Of a DNA stretch of 64,000 nt, positions 10,624-19,169 are shown one piece after another. A program made the translations under genes and the position numbers. The notes under the pieces are model-generated. The model saw nothing but the letters and a program-made list of their open reading frames with translations. It had not been told where the DNA came from and searched no databases. The DNA comes from UBA1205 sp045534635 (GTDB lineage: Bacteria; Bacteroidota; Bacteroidia; Bacteroidales; WCHB1-69): positions 1-64,000 of the forward strand of contig JAZSKB010000019.1 in assembly GCA_045534635.1 (NCBI GenBank). The letters are read 5' to 3'. Numbering within the stretch: position 1 is the stretch's first letter; every line of letters starts with the position of its first letter.

Positions 10624-11052
10624 TTAATCTTTGGGAGCAGTCGCTAAAATTACTTTATGACGAGTATTTTTTGTTTCGTTAATAATATTAACCGCATCAA
10701 TAACATAAACTAAATTTTGCACTGGAACACTTTTATCTGCTCGAATTACCACTGCGGCATCTTCACTTTCTAACAGCAAACGCTCTTCCATTGCAAGATT
10801 TAAATTACTTTCTTCAACAGCAATAAGACTTTTTCCTTGAGAAATAGAATATTCTAAATTTTCACTGATATAAACTTCAAACGATTGTTTTGAAGCCGTT
10901 TTACTTGAACTATTTGGTAAAAGCAATTTAATAGCATTAGGACTTACCAAAGTAGAAGTTATCATAAAGAAAATAAGCAATAAAAACACAAGGTCGGCTT
11001 GTGTTGACATATTGAACTCTACATTATTTTTAAACCTTGATTTGATAGCCAT
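10624..11052 (-). CDS. exbD: ExbD/TolR-family biopolymer transport protein
   Basis: This 142-aa inner-membrane protein has one N-terminal helix (about residues 16-36, ADLVFLLLIFFMITSTLV). The conserved aspartate of the family is in this helix (QADLVFLLL). A small periplasmic domain follows, in which VVIRADKSVP is typical. It forms the proton-driven motor with the ExbB homologue, whose stop codon is 7 bp upstream, and feeds the TonB-like protein 3 bp downstream. The order exbB-exbD-tonB supports assignment to a Ton rather than a flagellar Mot complex. Confidence 0.9.
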   Translation of the reverse strand: MAIKSRFKNNVEFNMSTQADLVFLLLIFFMITSTLVSPNAIKLLLPNSSSKTASKQSFEVYISENLEYSISQGKSLIAVEESNLNLAMEERLLLESEDAAVVIRADKSVPVQNLVYVIDAVNIINETKNTRHKVILATAPKD

Positions 11053-11059
11053 AACAATA

Positions 11060-11749
11060 CTATTTTGCAGGTTCGTGCAATAAGTCCATAAATTCAGAAG
11101 CCCTTGCTTCTAACAAAAATACAACATGATTAACTTTAGAAACCAACATATTGTAACAAACATAACCAACAATACCTACAACCAATCCACTTGCTGTAGT
11201 TATCAAAGCTGTATAAATACCACTTGCCAAGTCTGCTATTTCTAAATTATTTCCAGATGTTGCCATATCGTGAAAAGCAACTATCATTCCTGTAACTGTA
11301 CCTAAAAAACCTAACATTGGAGCAATACTTGCAAGTGTAGAAATTGTACTTATACCTTTTTCCAAACGAGTAACCTCCAATTGTCCAACATTGGATATTG
11401 TTTCATTAATGTCAGAAAGAGGTCTTCCTAATCGAGATAAACCTTTTTCTATCATTCTTGCAATAGGAGTATCTGTTGCTTTACACAATGCAACAGCAGC
11501 ATCTAATCGATTGTTGTGTATGCTATCGCGTATATTATTCATAAAATTAGTATCATCTTTAGCCGCTTTATTGATAGCCAAATATCTGTCAACAAATATA
11601 TATATAATAACACCTGATACTATCAACAATGGAATAGTTATCCAAATACTTCCTCTATCAAAGAGTAAACTAATAATATTTAATTTTTCCTCGTGTGACA
11701 CCACTGTTTCTGTTACTGTTGTGGCTTGTAAAAAAAGTGATAATAACAT
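11060..11749 (-). CDS. exbB: ExbB/TolQ/MotA-family proton channel
   Basis: This 229-aa protein is the first gene of the exbB-exbD-tonB-folC unit. A membrane helix lies near residues 33-56 (WITIPLLIVSGVIIYIFV). A cytoplasmic loop follows, then two more helices in the conserved part (LASIAPMLGFLGTVTGMI near 135-155, and SGIYTALITTASGLVVGIVGY near 175-195). The TVTGM and TALITTASGLVVG segments are family signatures. A -7 box lies 25 bp upstream of the ATG. It is the channel subunit that couples proton flow to TonB-dependent uptake across the outer membrane. Confidence 0.9.
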   Translation of the reverse strand: MLLSLFLQATTVTETVVSHEEKLNIISLLFDRGSIWITIPLLIVSGVIIYIFVDRYLAINKAAKDDTNFMNNIRDSIHNNRLDAAVALCKATDTPIARMIEKGLSRLGRPLSDINETISNVGQLEVTRLEKGISTISTLASIAPMLGFLGTVTGMIVAFHDMATSGNNLEIADLASGIYTALITTASGLVVGIVGYVCYNMLVSKVNHVVFLLEARASEFMDLLHEPAK

Positions 11750-11773
11750 TTCTTAAACTATTTTTATTTTTTG

Positions 11774-11781
11774 CAAAATTA
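11774..11781 (-). promoter_or_regulatory. -7 box for exbB-exbD-tonB-folC
   Basis: TAATTTTG on the minus strand matches TAnnTTTG. It ends 24 bp before the exbB ATG. No convincing TTTG -33 element is visible. Confidence 0.55.
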
Positions 11782-11962
11782 CTCGTCATAATAATGAAAT
11801 ACTAATATGTTATCTACTTTTTTTCAACATCATTTTGTTGAATTAATTGTATTAATTTCAAGATTTTTTTATATAAAAAAACAAAAATACAAGTATCATT
11901 TTTGTTTATAAAAATGTTAATAACTCAAAATAAAAAATGTAAAATTATTTAATAAAAATTTA

Positions 11963-11970
11963 TACTTTTG
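11963..11970 (+). promoter_or_regulatory. -7 box for gyrB
   Basis: TACTTTTG matches TAnnTTTG. It decides the gyrB start: an in-frame TTG at 11968 lies inside this box, so translation should begin at the ATG at 12004, leaving a leader of roughly 25-30 nt. Confidence 0.6.
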
Positions 11971-12003
11971 TTATATATATTTAAAATACGTTTTTTATTA
12001 AAT

Positions 12004-13971
12004 ATGAATGAAATAGAACACAAAAATATGCAGCAGCAAAGCTATACTGCTGACAATATTCAAGTATTAGAAGGATTAGAAGCAGTACGCAAACGTCCTG
12101 CGATGTATATAGGCGATATTGGTGAGCGAGGTTTGCACCACTTGGTGTACGAAGTTGTAGATAACTCTATAGATGAGGCACTTGCAGGCTATTGTCATAA
12201 TATAGATGTATGTATTCACCCCGACAACTCTATCAGTGTTTTAGACGACGGAAGAGGTATCCCAACCGATATACACGAAAAAGAAAAACGTTCTGCTTTA
12301 GAAGTTGTGCTTACTGTGTTACACGCTGGTGGTAAATTCGATAAAGGGTCTTACAAAGTTTCTGGTGGATTGCATGGCGTTGGTGTTTCTTGTGTAAATG
12401 CACTGTCCAAATATTTAAAAGTAGAAGTATTTCGTAATGGCAAACATTATATGCAAGAATATCAATATGGAAAACCTAATTATCCCGTAAAAGAAGTTGG
12501 TACTTCTGACAAACACGGCACATACGTATATTTTACTCCAGACGATACTATCTTCGATGTAACCGTTTACAAATACGATACTTTGGTTGCTCGTTTACGA
12601 GAATTAGCATACCTCAATAAAGGTATTCATCTTAGTTTAAAAGACCTTCGTGAATATCCAGAAGGAGAAACTCCTCCTTCAAATGAATTGTATTCTGAAC
12701 ATGGTTTGAAAGATTTTATTGCTTATTTGGATAGCACCAACAAAGAAAAATTAATGGAAGAACCTATCTATATGGAAGGCGAAAAAAATGGTGTCCCCGT
12801 TGAAGTTGCTATGCAATACAATGCTTCTTACTCCGAAAATATACATTCCTATGTTAACAATATCAATACAATAGAAGGCGGAACACACCTCACTGGCTTC
12901 CGTAGAGGGCTTACTCGTACCTTAAAAGCATACGCAGAAAAAGCAGGAATGTTTGCCAAATTAAAATTTGATATTGATGCTTCCGATTTTAGAGAAGGAC
13001 TTACTGCTGTTGTCTCTGTAAAAGTAGCAGAACCACAATTTGAAGGTCAAACAAAAACAAAATTAGGCAATAGCGAAGTAGAATCAATTGTTAGCCAGAT
13101 AGTTAGCGAAATGCTTTCTTATTATTTAGAAGAACATCCAAGCGAAGCCAAACGTATTGTTGACAAAGTTATTTTGGCAGCAACAGCACGTCACGCAGCA
13201 CGTAAAGCCAAAGAATTGGTACAACGTAGAAGTCCACTGGGAGGCTCTGGATTGCCTGGTAAATTGGCAGATTGTTCTGATAAAAATCCTGCAAATTGTG
13301 AATTGTTTATTGTCGAAGGAGATTCTGCAGGTGGTACAGCCAAACAAGGTCGAAATAATAAAAATCAAGCAATATTGCCATTACGTGGTAAAATATTGAA
13401 TGTAGAAAAAGCTATGCGTCATCGTATTTTGGACAACGAAGAAATAAAAAATATCTACACAGCCTTGGGGGTAACTATTGGTACCGAAGAAGATGCTCAT
13501 GCTCTGAATGTTGACAAAATTCGTTATCACAAAATCATCATTATGACTGATGCCGACGTTGATGGAGCTCATATCGCTACCCTATTGCTTACTTTCTTTT
13601 TCCGATATATGCGAGAATTAATTGATTTAGGCTATATTTACATTGCAACACCTCCTTTATACCAAATCAAAAAAGGAAATTCAGAACAATATTGTTGGAC
13701 AGAAGAAGAACGCATTAAAATTCTTAATGAATTACAATCCCAAGGAAAAGAAAAAGGTGTCCACGTACAACGTTACAAAGGGTTGGGAGAAATGAACGAT
13801 ATTCAATTGTGGGAAACTACAATGGACCCTACCCGCAGAACATTACGTCAAGTTACTATTGAAAATGCGATGCAAGCAGATTATGTATTTTCTATGTTAA
13901 TGGGAGATGAAGTTCCTCCTCGTAGAGAGTTTATTGAAAAAAATGCTCGTTATGCAAATATTGATGCATAA
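12004..13971 (+). CDS. gyrB: DNA gyrase subunit B
   Basis: The 655-aa ATPase subunit of gyrase has the usual length for the phylum. The GHKL ATPase domain is seen in EVVDNSIDEAL (near residue 50), LDDGRGIP and GGLHGVGVSCVNALS. The transducer domain follows. The TOPRIM domain carries VEGDSAGGTAKQGR and DADVDGAHI, the metal-binding acidic residues. The C-terminal tail has QRYKGLGEMN. Absence of a long insert and the QAILPLRGKILNVEKA segment favour GyrB over ParE. ATG 12004 is preferred because the -7 box ends at 11970; ATG 12028 is a possible alternative. A strong hairpin terminator follows the stop. Confidence 0.95.
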   Translation: MNEIEHKNMQQQSYTADNIQVLEGLEAVRKRPAMYIGDIGERGLHHLVYEVVDNSIDEALAGYCHNIDVCIHPDNSISVLDDGRGIPTDIHEKEKRSALEVVLTVLHAGGKFDKGSYKVSGGLHGVGVSCVNALSKYLKVEVFRNGKHYMQEYQYGKPNYPVKEVGTSDKHGTYVYFTPDDTIFDVTVYKYDTLVARLRELAYLNKGIHLSLKDLREYPEGETPPSNELYSEHGLKDFIAYLDSTNKEKLMEEPIYMEGEKNGVPVEVAMQYNASYSENIHSYVNNINTIEGGTHLTGFRRGLTRTLKAYAEKAGMFAKLKFDIDASDFREGLTAVVSVKVAEPQFEGQTKTKLGNSEVESIVSQIVSEMLSYYLEEHPSEAKRIVDKVILAATARHAARKAKELVQRRSPLGGSGLPGKLADCSDKNPANCELFIVEGDSAGGTAKQGRNNKNQAILPLRGKILNVEKAMRHRILDNEEIKNIYTALGVTIGTEEDAHALNVDKIRYHKIIIMTDADVDGAHIATLLLTFFFRYMRELIDLGYIYIATPPLYQIKKGNSEQYCWTEEERIKILNELQSQGKEKGVHVQRYKGLGEMNDIQLWETTMDPTRRTLRQVTIENAMQADYVFSMLMGDEVPPRREFIEKNARYANIDA

Positions 13972-13997
13972 TATATTTCTTTATAAATTTCATAGCA

Positions 13998-14027
13998 AAC
14001 TTGCATAGCCTTCTATGCAAGTTTTTT
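13998..14027 (+). terminator. Rho-independent terminator of gyrB
   Basis: An 11-bp perfect stem (13998-14008 with 14013-14023) has loop CCTT and a run of seven T residues. An ATG inside this hairpin (14015) is in frame with the next gene, but it is not a credible start. Confidence 0.9.
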
Positions 14028-14047
14028 TATCATTAAAAAAAATAAAA

Positions 14048-14659
14048 ATGAAAATTATTTGTGTCGGAATGAATTATAGCGAACATATTCGCGAAATGGG
14101 AAACACATTTCCCAACGAACCTATTTTGTTTTTAAAACCAGAAACAGCATTACTTACCAAAAATAAACCTTTCTTTTTACCCGATTTTAGTCAAAATGTA
14201 CAATATGAATTGGAAGTTTTAGTAAAAATCAACAAAGTAGGAAAATGTATATCCGAACGTTTTGCTCATACTTATTACGATGAAATAGGTTTAGGAATAG
14301 ATTTTACCGCAAGAGATATTCAAAAACAATGTATTGCCGAAGGAAAACCTTGGGATATTGCCAAAGGATTTGACAATTCTGCCGTTGTTAGCAATTTTAT
14401 CAACAAAAATCAATTCGATGATATACAAAAATTGCAATTTTATTTGGAAAAGAATGGTCAAAAGGTTCAAAATGGCGACACTTCTGATATGATATTCAAT
14501 ATCAATCGTTTAATAAGTATCATTTCCAATTATTACACCCTAAAAATTGGTGATATTATTTTTACAGGCACACCTTTCGGTGTTGGAGAGGTAAAAATCG
14601 GAGACCATTTACAAGGCTATTTAGAGACCTACAAAATGATGGATTTTTATGTAAAATAA
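14048..14659 (+). CDS. Fumarylacetoacetate hydrolase (FAH)-family protein
   Basis: This 203-aa cytoplasmic enzyme starts at MKIICVGMNYSEH, just after the gyrB terminator. The FAH-fold segments are visible: NYSEH at the start, EPILFLKPETAL near 35, YELEVLVKINK near 60, the metal-site motif GLGIDFTARDIQ near 92, KGFDNSAVVS, and the closing IGDIIFTGTPFGVG. The family includes acylpyruvate hydrolases and oxaloacetate decarboxylases/tautomerases of the FAHD1 type. The short length and the catalytic core fit that group, but the substrate is not determined. The gene is convergent with the beta-barrel gene that follows, with 18 bp between the stops. Confidence 0.8.
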   Translation: MKIICVGMNYSEHIREMGNTFPNEPILFLKPETALLTKNKPFFLPDFSQNVQYELEVLVKINKVGKCISERFAHTYYDEIGLGIDFTARDIQKQCIAEGKPWDIAKGFDNSAVVSNFINKNQFDDIQKLQFYLEKNGQKVQNGDTSDMIFNINRLISIISNYYTLKIGDIIFTGTPFGVGEVKIGDHLQGYLETYKMMDFYVK

Positions 14660-14677
14660 TAAAAATACTATTTAATA

Positions 14678-17206
14678 TTAATACATTTCGTCCTCATAAT
14701 CTTCTTCTACCACACGACGTTTTGTTTGCATTTTCGATTTCATAGTAGAAAAATTATAAGTTAATGTCAACCAAAATTGTCTTGAATCTCTAAAACGAAT
14801 CATCTGACTTTCGTATGCCGATTTTGATGTTGTTCCATAAGAATATACACGTGCTTGACGACTATTAAAAATATCACTTACTCGCAAAGAGATTGAAAGC
14901 GATTTTTTTAAGAATGATTTTTTAATTCCAAAATCTACATTCCACATTGCCGACATACGTCCTTGTCCTGCCCCACCAGATTCATGCCCCATACTATTCA
15001 AAGTTAATGTTGGAGAACGATAATTTGCACTTAATTGTAATTGAAAATCAAGTGGTAATGAAAAATTATTGTTCCAACGCACCTGCCATACCAAATCTCG
15101 ACGTAACGACTCATCGTAGAGAGAATCTGCATTTACAAAGGATTGATACATACTTGTATTGAGTGTCAAATTCCAAAACTTCCACAATCCTTGTTGATAA
15201 GACAATTCTAATCCATAAGAATGACTATTATCTAAATTTTCAAACGTAGTATAGGTTGTTGAATCATTAATAAGAATAGTATATCTCGAAATAATATTAT
15301 AACGATAACGATAAAATACATTCGCTGATACAGAAGTTTTTTTGTAAGCATACAAATACCCCAAATCTAAAGATTGAGTATATTCTGGTTTCAATTTACG
15401 ATTACCTTGCGAAATATTCAATCTATCCTCATCATTGATAAACGGATTGAGTTCTCTTCCTCTTGGACGTCGGACTCTCATACTATAACTCAATTGTAAT
15501 GAATGTTTATCATTGAAATCGTAGCGAAGATGTATTGTTGGAAAAACATTGAAATATGGACGTGGAGAAAATACTTCAGGGTCTGATTGTAATTTAGAAA
15601 TATTTTTCGCCAATTCGGCACGTACTCCCAATTGATATTTAAATTTTTCTTTAATTGTATTAGAATAAATCAAATAGGCGGCATTTACTATATCGGTATA
15701 TTGAGAGTATTCATTTCTATTTGTATCTAATATAACATCTTCTGGAGTTGTTCCTAAATAATATGTATATTTTTCATCTTCAAATCTATAACGCAATTTA
15801 TATCCTGTTTCTAATCGACCACCATTTCCAATAGGTGTTACAAAATCTACTTGAGCATCTAATCGCGGTTGTTGTTCTTTTGTACTTGTCAATTGACAAT
15901 AATCATAAATACTTGGAGCATAATAATTTTTAAATATTGCATTAGAATCTAAATTATTTCTTGTAGAAAAATTAATATCAACAATCAATTCCCTACCCTT
16001 TACTTTTGGAGATGTATGATAATAATTCAACGAAGCATTAAAACTATGATTTGGGATTTTTGGCATAGAAGAATGTTGGTCGTAAAAGGAAGTCGTATCA
16101 CTTAAAACATTTTTAGTAAGAGAATTGAGCGTATTTTCTGATATTCTGCTATGTCTTCTATAACCAATTTCAAAAGAAATTGTATTGTTGTCATTAATAA
16201 AATAATCTATTCCACCTCGTAAATTTTGTGGAGAGCCTTTCATCCCTCCTTCTGAATATTGTTCAAGATAAGATGTATCATTATCAAAAACATTGGTACG
16301 ATTTAAATCTGTTGAATTGTGAAAACTAAATTGATGAAAATTGTAATTTAGAAAAAAGTTCATTTTTTTTACTCGTAAATTTAAATTAATACCTGCATTA
16401 TATTTACCGAAATAAACATTTTTATTATCATCGCTCATTCCTGCTCCTAATTTTACGGACATATTGAATCCTAATGCTCTTTTCTTTTTTAAAACAACAT
16501 TGATAATTCCCGATATTCCATCTGGTTCGTAGCGTGCTGATGGATTAGTAACCACTTCTACCGATTCTATCATATCAGCAGGTATATCGTCCATAGTCAG
16601 CGTTGTAGGACGACCATCTACTAAAATAGTTACACTCGAAGAACCTCTCAAACTCACATTTCCGTCTAAATCTATACTTACCGAAGGAATATTTTCCAAA
16701 ATATCACTTCCCGTAGAGCCCTCTGTTACAATACTTTTATCTACATTATAAACACGTTTATCTAAATTAGTTTCAATCATTGCTTTTTCTGCAGTAACTA
16801 CAACACCTTGCAATTTTTGAGCATTCTGAGTAATTTTTTGTTTACCTATATTATTCACAGGATTCTCCTTGGTAATTTTTACATCATTGACAAATATAGA
16901 TTGATAACCGATATATCCAATTCTAACCATATAACTTCCATAAGGAATATCGGAAATAAGCACAACTCCTTTTTCGTTGGTAATACCACCTGCAACCATA
17001 GAAGAATCACTTTTTAATACCGTTATTGTTGCATATTCAAGTGGTTGGTTTTTTTCATCGATAATGGCACAAACGACAACGCCTTTCCCATCTTTTGCCA
17101 AACGATTTGCTTCCAACATAACACCACTATTTTGAGCATTAACGCTATGAAAAAAAAGCATTAGAAAACCCAAAATAAAAACTTGATTTTTTACTATCAT
17201 TTTCAT
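14678..17206 (-). CDS. TonB-receptor-like outer-membrane beta-barrel protein
   Basis: This 842-aa protein has a signal peptide (residues 1-24, cleaved near VNAQ). A carboxypeptidase-regulatory-like beta-sandwich follows (GVVVCAIIDEKNQPLEYATI, about 40-125), then a plug domain (VEGSTGSDILENIPSVSID ... SVTILVDGRPTTLT, then VEVVTNPSARYEPDGISGIINVVLKKK near 215-240). A long barrel rich in aromatic and alternating residues ends at YNFSTM, followed by a short basic/acidic tail. This layout is the outer-membrane beta-barrel family (OMP_b-brl_3) common in Bacteroidota, often of unknown ligand. It begins 2 bp after pcm, so the two are probably co-transcribed. No SusD partner is present. Confidence 0.82.
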   Translation of the reverse strand: MKMIVKNQVFILGFLMLFFHSVNAQNSGVMLEANRLAKDGKGVVVCAIIDEKNQPLEYATITVLKSDSSMVAGGITNEKGVVLISDIPYGSYMVRIGYIGYQSIFVNDVKITKENPVNNIGKQKITQNAQKLQGVVVTAEKAMIETNLDKRVYNVDKSIVTEGSTGSDILENIPSVSIDLDGNVSLRGSSSVTILVDGRPTTLTMDDIPADMIESVEVVTNPSARYEPDGISGIINVVLKKKRALGFNMSVKLGAGMSDDNKNVYFGKYNAGINLNLRVKKMNFFLNYNFHQFSFHNSTDLNRTNVFDNDTSYLEQYSEGGMKGSPQNLRGGIDYFINDNNTISFEIGYRRHSRISENTLNSLTKNVLSDTTSFYDQHSSMPKIPNHSFNASLNYYHTSPKVKGRELIVDINFSTRNNLDSNAIFKNYYAPSIYDYCQLTSTKEQQPRLDAQVDFVTPIGNGGRLETGYKLRYRFEDEKYTYYLGTTPEDVILDTNRNEYSQYTDIVNAAYLIYSNTIKEKFKYQLGVRAELAKNISKLQSDPEVFSPRPYFNVFPTIHLRYDFNDKHSLQLSYSMRVRRPRGRELNPFINDEDRLNISQGNRKLKPEYTQSLDLGYLYAYKKTSVSANVFYRYRYNIISRYTILINDSTTYTTFENLDNSHSYGLELSYQQGLWKFWNLTLNTSMYQSFVNADSLYDESLRRDLVWQVRWNNNFSLPLDFQLQLSANYRSPTLTLNSMGHESGGAGQGRMSAMWNVDFGIKKSFLKKSLSISLRVSDIFNSRQARVYSYGTTSKSAYESQMIRFRDSRQFWLTLTYNFSTMKSKMQTKRRVVEEDYEDEMY

Positions 17207-17208
17207 TA

Positions 17209-17850
17209 TTAATAATTTACATTTTTCAACATTGGAACAAAACTACAATGTCCATGCAAAGATGTTTCCCATTCTGATTCGGAAACACGAACAACTTTTG
17301 TCATTATCTGTTCTTGTTCTCCAATTGGAGCAACTAAAATTCCTCCTATTTTCAATTGAGACAATAATTTTTCTGGAATTTCAGGTGCTCCACAAGTTAT
17401 CAAAATACGGTCAAAAGGAGCAAATTCTGTCCAACCAAGATACCCATCTCCCAAACGACAAGCAATATTTAACGACAAATTGGCAAAAAGTTGCTTTGTT
17501 TGTTCATACAATACTCGATGTCTTTCTATAGAATAAACATAACCTCCCATTGTTTTCAATATTGCTGCTTGATAGCCACTTCCGGTACCTATTTCAAGGA
17601 TTTTTTGTTTGGGAGTAATATCCAACAATGAAGTTTGTTTTGCAACTGTAAAAGGTTGTGATATTGTTTGTCCACAATTTATCGGCAATGCTGCATCTAT
17701 ATATGCTCTTCCATAAAACGAAGAAGAAACAAAATAATGCCTTGGCATTGTCAACATTGCAGAGAGAACTAATTCATTATCAATTCCCTTCTTGCGGAGT
17801 TCTTCTATCATTATTTGACGCAACCCCTTATCTCTATTAGTATCTATCAT
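17209..17850 (-). CDS. pcm: Protein-L-isoaspartate O-methyltransferase
   Basis: This 213-aa SAM-dependent enzyme repairs isoaspartyl residues in aged proteins. It starts MIDTNRDKGLRQIMIEEL; an in-frame ATG at 17880 is rejected because it lies in the dnaN terminator hairpin. Family segments are MPRHYFVSSSFYGRAYIDAALPI, the substrate-side GQTISQPFTVA, the SAM-binding loop LEIGTGSGYQAAIL, IERH, and RILITCGAPEIP. The C-terminal LVAPIGE is also typical. It is followed after 2 bp by the beta-barrel gene. No -7 box is evident upstream, so read-through from dnaN is possible. Confidence 0.92.
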   Translation of the reverse strand: MIDTNRDKGLRQIMIEELRKKGIDNELVLSAMLTMPRHYFVSSSFYGRAYIDAALPINCGQTISQPFTVAKQTSLLDITPKQKILEIGTGSGYQAAILKTMGGYVYSIERHRVLYEQTKQLFANLSLNIACRLGDGYLGWTEFAPFDRILITCGAPEIPEKLLSQLKIGGILVAPIGEQEQIMTKVVRVSESEWETSLHGHCSFVPMLKNVNY

Positions 17851-17860
17851 AAAATAAATA

Positions 17861-17889
17861 AAAAAGGCGGTGTTTAACATCGCCTTTTT
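17861..17889 (-). terminator. Terminator of dnaN
   Basis: A 12-bp stem (one G-T pair) with a 5-nt loop ends in TTTTT on the minus strand, 11 bp after the dnaN stop. It separates dnaN from pcm. Confidence 0.8.
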
Positions 17890-17899
17890 AGCTTTATAA

Positions 17900-19030
17900 C
17901 TATGCGTTCAACATTACTGGCATAAGCAACATAAGAATATCCTCACTTGTTTCTTTCTCATTTTGAGGATATATCAATCCTGCTGATGTTGGACTTGCCA
18001 ATTTAAAAACTACTTCATTAGTATCCAAATTATTTAACATTTCCACCAAAAATTTGGAACTAAAACCTATTTCAAAATTTTCGATACCATCAAGGTTTTC
18101 AAAATGACAAGCGACAGAAGTCGTTCCTTTGGTATTGTTTTCATCATCTTCTGTTTTCAAACCCAATAAGTTTTCGCTACATTTGATACGAATTTGATGT
18201 GCTGTTTGACTTGCAAATGGTGTTATTGTTCGCATACGTTGCAACAATGGCAAACGTTCTACCAATAAGGTATTATTATTATTTTGAGGAATTACTGCTT
18301 CATACGCTGGATATTTTCCTTCTATCAACTTAGATACTACATGCATACTATCTATAACAAAAGCAACACGTTTTTCATCGTAATGTATTGACACATTACC
18401 ATCTAAACTTGACAATACACTTTTCAATGTATTCAATGGTTTAGGAGGCAATATCATACTATGTTCGATACCTGCTTTTACAGAAGATGTGCGATACCTA
18501 ACCAAACGATGAGCATCTGTTGCAACAAATGATATATTTTCTGGTTTTACTTCACAAAACACTCCCGACATTACTGGACGAATATCTGGTGTTCCTGTAG
18601 CAAATAGTGTTTTACTTATCGCCGTTGACAATGTTTTGGCTTCTATTTCAAAAGAACCTGCATCGTTTAAAACAGGAATTTCTGGAAAAGTATTTTCAAA
18701 ACCCATCAAACTAAAATTGGATTCATCTCCTGAAAATTCTATGGAATAATCTTCTTTAACATTAAAAACAACAGGAACATCTGGCATAGATTTTAGCGTA
18801 TCCAACATAATCTTGAATGGTACTACTACTTGACCTTCTCCTTCACAATCTGAAAGTGCTATATCTATGATAATAGTTGTTTCTAAATCGGTAGCAATCA
18901 AACTTAACTTATTGTCTTTTACATCAAATAATACATTTTGTATTATTGGCATTGCATTATTAGGAGCGACAATACTACTTACTATTTGTAAGTTCTTTAA
19001 TAACAATTGACTAGATACTATAAATTTCAT
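17900..19030 (-). CDS. dnaN: DNA polymerase III sliding clamp (beta subunit)
   Basis: At 376 aa it has the normal length for the three-domain clamp. The N-terminal MKFIVSSQLLLKNLQIVSSIV, the IATDLETTI segment near 62, the central VMSGVFCEVKPENISFVATDAHRLV near 150-175 and the C-terminal LLMPVMLN tail are diagnostic. It forms the ring that tethers replicative polymerases to DNA. A TATCTTTG -7 box lies 25 bp upstream and a hairpin terminator lies directly downstream, so it is probably monocistronic. dnaA is not in the window, so this is not evidence for the replication origin. Confidence 0.95.
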   Translation of the reverse strand: MKFIVSSQLLLKNLQIVSSIVAPNNAMPIIQNVLFDVKDNKLSLIATDLETTIIIDIALSDCEGEGQVVVPFKIMLDTLKSMPDVPVVFNVKEDYSIEFSGDESNFSLMGFENTFPEIPVLNDAGSFEIEAKTLSTAISKTLFATGTPDIRPVMSGVFCEVKPENISFVATDAHRLVRYRTSSVKAGIEHSMILPPKPLNTLKSVLSSLDGNVSIHYDEKRVAFVIDSMHVVSKLIEGKYPAYEAVIPQNNNNTLLVERLPLLQRMRTITPFASQTAHQIRIKCSENLLGLKTEDDENNTKGTTSVACHFENLDGIENFEIGFSSKFLVEMLNNLDTNEVVFKLASPTSAGLIYPQNEKETSEDILMLLMPVMLNA

Positions 19031-19054
19031 CTTTTTCTACTTTTTTATACAATG

Positions 19055-19062
19055 CAAAGATA
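19055..19062 (-). promoter_or_regulatory. -7 box for dnaN
   Basis: TATCTTTG on the minus strand is followed by the dnaN ATG after 24 bp. Confidence 0.6.
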
Positions 19063-19169
19063 CGAAAAAAAAATAATTTAATATATTTTTTACATTTATT
19101 TTTTGCTAACATTTTTTATAAATTATCAACAAAAAAGTAAATATGTAATACAAAAAAACACTTACATCA

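Noticed and set aside
11968..12003. N-terminal extension of GyrB from a TTG
   Set aside because: The TTG is inside the -7 box and the extra 12 residues are not part of GyrB.
13998..14047. FAH-family start at ATG 14015
   Set aside because: This ATG is within the gyrB terminator stem; MKIICVGMNYSEH at 14048 is the natural N-terminus.
17900..19030. Replication origin near dnaN and gyrB
   Set aside because: No dnaA, no cluster of DnaA boxes seen, and dnaN is a lone unit; gene names alone do not mark an origin.
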